Shown piece after piece: positions 31,866-35,079 of a DNA stretch of 35,079 bases (position 1 is the stretch's first letter; each line of letters starts with the position of its first letter). Under the pieces are notes generated by a model. The model was not told the DNA's origin. It saw only the letters and a list, made by a program, of their open reading frames with translations, and made no database searches. The position numbers were made by a program, and so were the translations under genes. This DNA comes from Frigidibacter sp. ROC022 (GTDB lineage Bacteria; Pseudomonadota; Alphaproteobacteria; Rhodobacterales; Rhodobacteraceae), in contig NZ_JANQDU010000008.1 of assembly GCF_024723735.1 (NCBI RefSeq), forward strand, positions 1 through 35,079, given 5' to 3'.

Positions 31866-32734
31866 CCGATCTGGCGCAGGAAGCCCTGTTGCCGCGGGAC
31901 GAGATCGACCGCGACTACACCGCCCGGCTGACCGCGACGCCGGAAGAGTTCACCCGGATCATCGACCGCTATGCCAGCGAAAGCGCGGCGGCGCGCCGGC
32001 TTCCCGGCACCCGGCTGGACCTGCCCTATGCCGGCGAGGGCGGGCCCTGTCTCGACCTGTTCGGCACCGCGCCGGGCGCGGCGCGGCCGCTGTTCGTCTT
32101 CATCCATGGCGGCTACTGGCGGGCGCTGTCGAAGAACGAATCGGCCTTCATGGCGCCGATGCTGGCGGAACACGGGATCGCCACGGCGGCCATCGACTAC
32201 AGCCTCGCCCCCGCAGCCGGAATGACCCGGATCGTCGGTGAGCTGCGCGAGGCCTTGGCCTGGCTCTGGCACAATGCCGAAAGCCTCGGCATCGACCGGA
32301 ACCGGATCGTGGTCGGCGGCAGTTCGGCCGGCGGGCATCTGGCGGCGATGCTGCTGTCGCCCGGCTGGCAGAAGCAGCATGACCTGCCCGAAGATGCGGT
32401 GGCCGGGGCGCTGCCGGTCAGCGGGCTGTTCGAACTGGCACCGATCGCGGCCAGCCATGTGCAGGAATGGATGCAGCTGACCGAACAGGAGGTCGCGGAC
32501 TTCAGCCCGCTGCGCCACCTGCCCGCCGGCGGCCGTGTCACCCTGGCCATGGCCGAGCGCGAGACCGCCGGCTTTCATCGTCAAAGCAGGGTCTATGCAA
32601 AGGCGCTTGCCGGGGCAGGGGTCTCGGTTCGGCTGCTGGAAATCCCCGATCGCAACCATTTCGACGTGATCCTGACCCTTCTCGATCCGCAATCGACCCT
32701 GTCGCGGGCGCTGCTGGAGCTGTTCGGGGACTGA
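31862..32734 (+). CDS. Alpha/beta hydrolase, arylformamidase (kynurenine formamidase)-like
   Basis: This 290-aa serine hydrolase has the oxyanion motif HGGYW (82-86), nucleophile Ser155 in GGSSAGGH and catalytic His266 in [11 protein letters not shown]. The HGGYW form and overall length are those of arylformamidases such as animal kynurenine formamidase. The neighbouring 3-hydroxyanthranilate dioxygenase makes an N-formyl-aryl amine or related amide/ester substrate plausible. No tryptophan dioxygenase, kynurenine monooxygenase or kynureninase is in the window, so a standard kynurenine pathway cannot be claimed. It is the last gene of the operon starting at 25782. GAGGGCAGGGC precedes the ATG. 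Confidence 0.87.
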   Translation: MTDLAQEALLPRDEIDRDYTARLTATPEEFTRIIDRYASESAAARRLPGTRLDLPYAGEGGPCLDLFGTAPGAARPLFVFIHGGYWRALSKNESAFMAPMLAEHGIATAAIDYSLAPAAGMTRIVGELREALAWLWHNAESLGIDRNRIVVGGSSAGGHLAAMLLSPGWQKQHDLPEDAVAGALPVSGLFELAPIAASHVQEWMQLTEQEVADFSPLRHLPAGGRVTLAMAERETAGFHRQSRVYAKALAGAGVSVRLLEIPDRNHFDVILTLLDPQSTLSRALLELFGD

Positions 32735-32772
32735 ACGGCCCCGCGCCCCGGGCGGATTGCCGGAAATCCGGG

Positions 32773-32800
32773 TTGACAGTGCCGGGGGCATCGCTAAAAG
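32773..32800 (+). promoter_or_regulatory. Probable rpmG promoter
   Basis: TTGACA (32773-32778), a 16-nt spacer and TAAAAG (32795-32800) form a strong promoter about 68 bp upstream of rpmG. The consensus -35 box with a TAAAnn -10 box is the same pattern as the rnpB promoter. Confidence 0.7.
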
Positions 32801-32867
32801 GCGGGCTTCGAGAGATATGACCGGCGGACGCCCGCGACGGGCCGCGCCGCCGACGAAAGGGACCATC

Positions 32868-33035
32868 ATGGCCAAGCCGACGACCATCAAGATTCGCCTG
32901 AACTCGACCGCCGAGACCGGGCATTTCTATGTCACCAAGAAGAACGCCCGGACCATGACCGAAAAGATGTCGGTACGAAAGTACGACCCCGTGGTGCGCA
33001 AGCATGTCGAATACAAGGAAGGCAAGATCAAGTAG
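32868..33035 (+). CDS. rpmG: 50S ribosomal protein L33
   Basis: This small ribosomal protein of 55 aa starts [20 protein letters not shown]. It contains VTKKNARTM and ends [10 protein letters not shown], matching alphaproteobacterial L33. It has no Cys at all, so it is the zinc-independent form; no Zur box is seen near it. AAAGG lies 9 nt upstream of the ATG. It has its own promoter and a clear Rho-independent terminator, so it is a single-gene unit. Confidence 0.97.
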   Translation: MAKPTTIKIRLNSTAETGHFYVTKKNARTMTEKMSVRKYDPVVRKHVEYKEGKIK

Positions 33036-33060
33036 GATCGCCTTCGCAGTAGCAGACACA

Positions 33061-33090
33061 GGCCGCACCGGGACCCCGGCGCGGCCTTTT
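33061..33090 (+). terminator. Rho-independent terminator after rpmG
   Basis: GGCCGC (33061-33066) pairs with GCGGCC (33081-33086), with an inner CCGGG/CCCGG stem, followed by TTTT and CCTTT. It lies 25 nt after the rpmG stop. Confidence 0.85.
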
Positions 33091-33149
33091 CCTTTCCCGA
33101 TCTCCGCCCCGCCAGTGTCCTCACCCCAGAGAACCGAACGGGACAGATC

Positions 33150-33656
33150 ATGGATACGCAGACCCTCACCCTCCGCCGCACCACCCCCGCCGATCTGGCG
33201 GCGCTGGATCAACTCTATTCGCGCAGCTATCCGAACCTGCTGAAGGCGGACTACCCGCCCTCGACGCTGGTGATGGCGCTGCCGCTGATCGCCCGGGCGC
33301 AGCCGCGGCTGCTGGCCTCGGGAAGCTTCTATCTGGTCGAGAGCGACGGCGAACCGGTCGGCGCCGGTGGCTGGAGTTGGGGCGGGCCGCAGGGTGGCGC
33401 CTCGCCGACCCATATGGCGCATGTCCGGCATCTGGTCACCGATCACCGCCGGGTCCGGCAGGGCATCGCGCGGCGGCTCATGGGCCATGTCCTGGCCGAG
33501 GCGAAAGCCGCCGGGGCGCGGATTCTCGATTGCCAGTCGACCCTGACGGCGGTGCCCTTCTATGCCTCGCTGGGCTTCCGCGAGGTCGGGCCGATCCTGA
33601 TCCAGCTGCGGCCGGGGATCGAGTTTCCGGCGGTCCGGATGCAGAAGGTGCTCTAG
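33150..33656 (+). CDS. GNAT-family N-acetyltransferase
   Basis: This 168-aa acyl-CoA transferase begins MDTQTLTLRRTTPADLAAL, typical of GNAT enzymes. The acetyl-CoA-binding motif is VRHLVTDHRRVRQGIARRLM (R/Q-x-x-G-x-A form) and the C-terminal motif B is STLTAVPFYASLGFREVG. The acceptor is unknown. It lies alone after the rpmG terminator, with a GC-rich hairpin before the following alpha-hydroxy-acid dehydrogenase gene. A reasonable Shine-Dalgarno is not obvious (GGGACAGATC before the ATG). Confidence 0.85.
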   Translation: MDTQTLTLRRTTPADLAALDQLYSRSYPNLLKADYPPSTLVMALPLIARAQPRLLASGSFYLVESDGEPVGAGGWSWGGPQGGASPTHMAHVRHLVTDHRRVRQGIARRLMGHVLAEAKAAGARILDCQSTLTAVPFYASLGFREVGPILIQLRPGIEFPAVRMQKVL

Positions 33657-33665
33657 CGGCCGGGC

Positions 33666-33682
33666 CCGGGGCTTGCCCCCGG
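33666..33682 (+). other. GC hairpin between the GNAT and lldD-like genes
   Basis: CCGGGG (33666-33671) pairs with CCCCGG (33677-33682) around CTTGC, 10 nt after the GNAT stop. It lacks a T-run; a weak terminator or attenuator is possible. Confidence 0.35.
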
Positions 33683-33722
33683 CGGCCACACGGGCCTATC
33701 ACCGTGCAGCCGGAGGATGCCC

Positions 33723-34874
33723 ATGCGCTTGAAGCACTGCCACAATTTCCATGATTTCCGCCGCCTGGCGCGCCGCCGCCTGCCCGGGCCGATCTTCGAC
33801 TACATCGATGGCGCCGCCGATGACGAGGTGACCAAGGCCCGCAACACCGAAGCCTTCGACTCGGTCGATCTGGTGCCGAACGTGCTGCGCGGCGTGACCG
33901 ATGTGGATCTCTCGGTCACCGTGATGGGGCAGAAGCTGGCGATGCCCTTCTACTGTTCGCCCACCGCGCTGCAGCGGCTGTTCCACCATGACGGCGAACT
34001 GGCCGTGGCGCAGGCCGCCGCCGCATACGGGACGATGTTCGGGGTCTCCTCGCTGGGCACCGTCAGCCTGGAGGCGGCCCGCGAGGTGAGCACCGCGCCG
34101 CAGGTCTATCAGTTCTACTTCCACAAGGACCGGGGCCTGAACGCGGCGATGATGGAGCGGGCCAAGACCGCCGGAGTCGAGGTGATGATGCTGACCGTCG
34201 ACAGCATCACCGGCGGCAATCGCGAGCGCGACCTGCGCACCGGTTTCTCGATCCCGTTCCGGCTGACGCTGGCCGGCATGGCGCAGTTCGCGATGAAGCC
34301 GATGTGGGGGATCAACTATGTCACCCACGAGAAATTCCGCCTGCCGCAGCTTGACGACCACGTCGACATGGGCGGCGGTGCGCTGTCGATCGGGCGCTAT
34401 TTCACCGAGATGCTCGATCCCGGCATGACCTGGGATGACGTTGCCAGGATGGTCGCCGACTGGGGCGGGCAGTTCTGCCTGAAGGGAATCATGTCGGTCG
34501 AGGATGCCCGCCGCGCGGTCGAGATCGGCTGCACCGGGATCATCCTGTCGAATCACGGCGGAAGGCAGCTTGACGGCTCGCGCTCGGCCTTCGACCAGCT
34601 GGCCGAGATCGTCGATGCGGTCGGCGACAGGATCGACGTCATCATGGACGGTGGCGTGCAGCGCGGCAGCCATGTGCTGAAGGCGCTCAGCCTGGGGGCC
34701 AAGGCGGTCGGGGCCGGGCGCTATTACCTGTTCCCGCTGGCTGCCGCCGGGCAGGCCGGGGTCGAACGGGCCCTGGGCCAGATGCAGGCCGAACTGATCC
34801 GCGACATGCGGCTGATGGGGGCGTCGAAGGTCTCGGATCTCAGCCGCGACAATTTGCGGTTTCGCGGGACCTAG
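33723..34874 (+). CDS. FMN-dependent alpha-hydroxy-acid dehydrogenase (LldD-like)
   Basis: The enzyme oxidises an L-2-hydroxy acid such as lactate to the 2-oxo acid using FMN. The protein is 383 aa. It starts with the family leader HNFHDFRRLARRRLPGPIFDY followed by IDGAADDE. FMN- and substrate-site blocks include FYCSPTALQRLFHHDGE, QFYFHKDRG, LTVDSITGGNRERD, the Lys in CLKGIMSVEDA and the catalytic His in LSNHGGRQLDGS; VIMDGGVQRGSHVLKAL and VGAGRYYLF bind FMN phosphate. The ATG at 33723 has GGAGG 6 nt upstream and is preferred over the ATG at 33717, which touches that site. The stop TAG is within CTAG, directly followed by an IS481-type end. Confidence 0.92.
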   Translation: MRLKHCHNFHDFRRLARRRLPGPIFDYIDGAADDEVTKARNTEAFDSVDLVPNVLRGVTDVDLSVTVMGQKLAMPFYCSPTALQRLFHHDGELAVAQAAAAYGTMFGVSSLGTVSLEAAREVSTAPQVYQFYFHKDRGLNAAMMERAKTAGVEVMMLTVDSITGGNRERDLRTGFSIPFRLTLAGMAQFAMKPMWGINYVTHEKFRLPQLDDHVDMGGGALSIGRYFTEMLDPGMTWDDVARMVADWGGQFCLKGIMSVEDARRAVEIGCTGIILSNHGGRQLDGSRSAFDQLAEIVDAVGDRIDVIMDGGVQRGSHVLKALSLGAKAVGAGRYYLFPLAAAGQAGVERALGQMQAELIRDMRLMGASKVSDLSRDNLRFRGT

Positions 34875-34875
34875 A

Positions 34876-35079
34876 TGTGAACTCTCAGTAGGTTGTTCAT
34901 CCGATCCGGGGTTAGGCTGCAATCGCCAAACCACAGCCGAGGACCCCGAAGGATGAACAACCCGCATCAAGGTGCCCGTCTTACCGTCCATAGTCGAGAG
35001 CTGATCGTTGCCCGGCGCGCCGAAGGTCGTCCGGTGGCGCAGATCGCCGCCGAGTTCGGGGTGTCCGTGCGCACGGTCT
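34876..35079 (+). mobile_element. IS481-family insertion sequence, left end (right end outside window)
   Basis: The terminal sequence TGTGAACTCTCAGTAGGTTG, followed by TTCATCCG, matches my recollection of the Bordetella IS481 terminus (TGTGAA...TCA.TAGGTTGT...GTTCATCCG). A transposase start follows 77 bp inside. The element abuts CTAG (34871-34874), the target motif reported for IS481. Only about 204 bp are visible. Confidence 0.85.
34953..35079 (+). CDS. IS481-family transposase, N-terminal fragment (continues beyond window)
   Basis: The first 42 codons encode MNNPHQGARLTVHSRELIVA, followed by a helix-turn-helix (EGRPVAQIAAEFGVSVRTV), the typical N-terminus of IS481 transposases. GAAGG lies just upstream of the ATG at 34953. 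The DDE catalytic domain would lie past the window edge, so intactness cannot be judged. Confidence 0.88.
   Translation, partial: MNNPHQGARLTVHSRELIVARRAEGRPVAQIAAEFGVSVRTV

Noticed and set aside
32868-33035. Zur-controlled alternative L33
   Set aside because: The protein lacks Cys, as does the normal alphaproteobacterial L33, and no Zur box is near; it has an ordinary strong promoter.
1-35079. CRISPR arrays, tRNA or rRNA genes, prophage or toxin-antitoxin genes
   Set aside because: I found no spaced direct repeats, no tRNA cloverleaf with a TTCGA-type T-loop that I could support, no rRNA segments and no phage or toxin genes. A covariance-model scan would be decisive for tRNAs.

Overview
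This window looks like chromosomal DNA from a high-GC alphaproteobacterium of the Rhodobacteraceae/Paracoccaceae type. The evidence is strong G/C third-position bias, tightly packed operons with ATGA or GTGA stop/start overlaps, a Cys-free ribosomal protein L33, a urate-oxidase PuuD gene cluster, and bacterial RNase P RNA. The genus cannot be fixed from sequence reading alone.

Layout. (1) 1-3917: urate/allantoin catabolism. It encodes membrane urate oxidase PuuD, 5-hydroxyisourate hydrolase UraH, a PuuE allantoinase fused to OHCU decarboxylase (UraD), and ureidoglycine aminohydrolase, which runs off the left edge. Together these take urate to ureidoglycine and on towards ureidoglycolate, except for the allantoate amidohydrolase step, which is not in view. 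(2) 3991-8114 (minus strand): an oxidative aldose pathway of De Ley-Doudoroff type. It has mutarotase, SMP-30 lactonase, KDPGal aldolase, KDGal kinase and an SDR aldose dehydrogenase; only the sugar-acid dehydratase is missing. (3) 8234-11439: zinc uptake, znuA divergent from zur-znuC-znuB, with two abutting Zur-type boxes between them. (4) 11455-15156 (minus strand): a mixed housekeeping run of pseudouridine synthase, cation diffusion facilitator, ArgC and a TauE/SafE permease. (5) 15260-21020: tadA, a UPF0173 metallohydrolase, a ceramidase-family membrane hydrolase, gatC-gatA, a lipoprotein, an AmpD-like amidase and rnpB. (6) 21055-32734: the accessory region of most interest. A LysR regulator sits among a GabD-like aldehyde dehydrogenase, a DHDPS-fold lyase, an EamA permease, 3-hydroxyanthranilate 3,4-dioxygenase, a complete five-gene branched-chain-amino-acid-type ABC importer, an aspartate-dehydrogenase-family enzyme and an arylformamidase-like alpha/beta hydrolase. 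(7) 32868-34874: rpmG, a GNAT acetyltransferase and an FMN-dependent alpha-hydroxy-acid dehydrogenase. (8) 34876-end: the left end of an IS481-family element.

Main new proposal. Region 6 reads as one regulated catabolic module. LysR-type T-N11-A palindromes lie upstream of the aldehyde dehydrogenase, in the LysR/lyase divergent region, and upstream of the dioxygenase. The AGATATC half-site is shared by all three regions. The enzyme set does not match the textbook 3-hydroxyanthranilate meta-cleavage route: no ACMS decarboxylase and no 2-aminomuconate deaminase are seen. The lyase has also lost the usual DHDPS proton-relay residues. The module may therefore degrade an imported amino-aromatic or related compound by an unusual route; the substrate is unknown.

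Smaller points: the amidase gene has no ATG/GTG/TTG in a position that keeps its conserved N-terminus, so a CTG start is likely. The rnpB -10 box contains that amidase's stop codon. A 30-bp repeat follows two genes in the same transcriptional orientation. The IS481 element abuts a CTAG formed by the end of the lldD-like gene.
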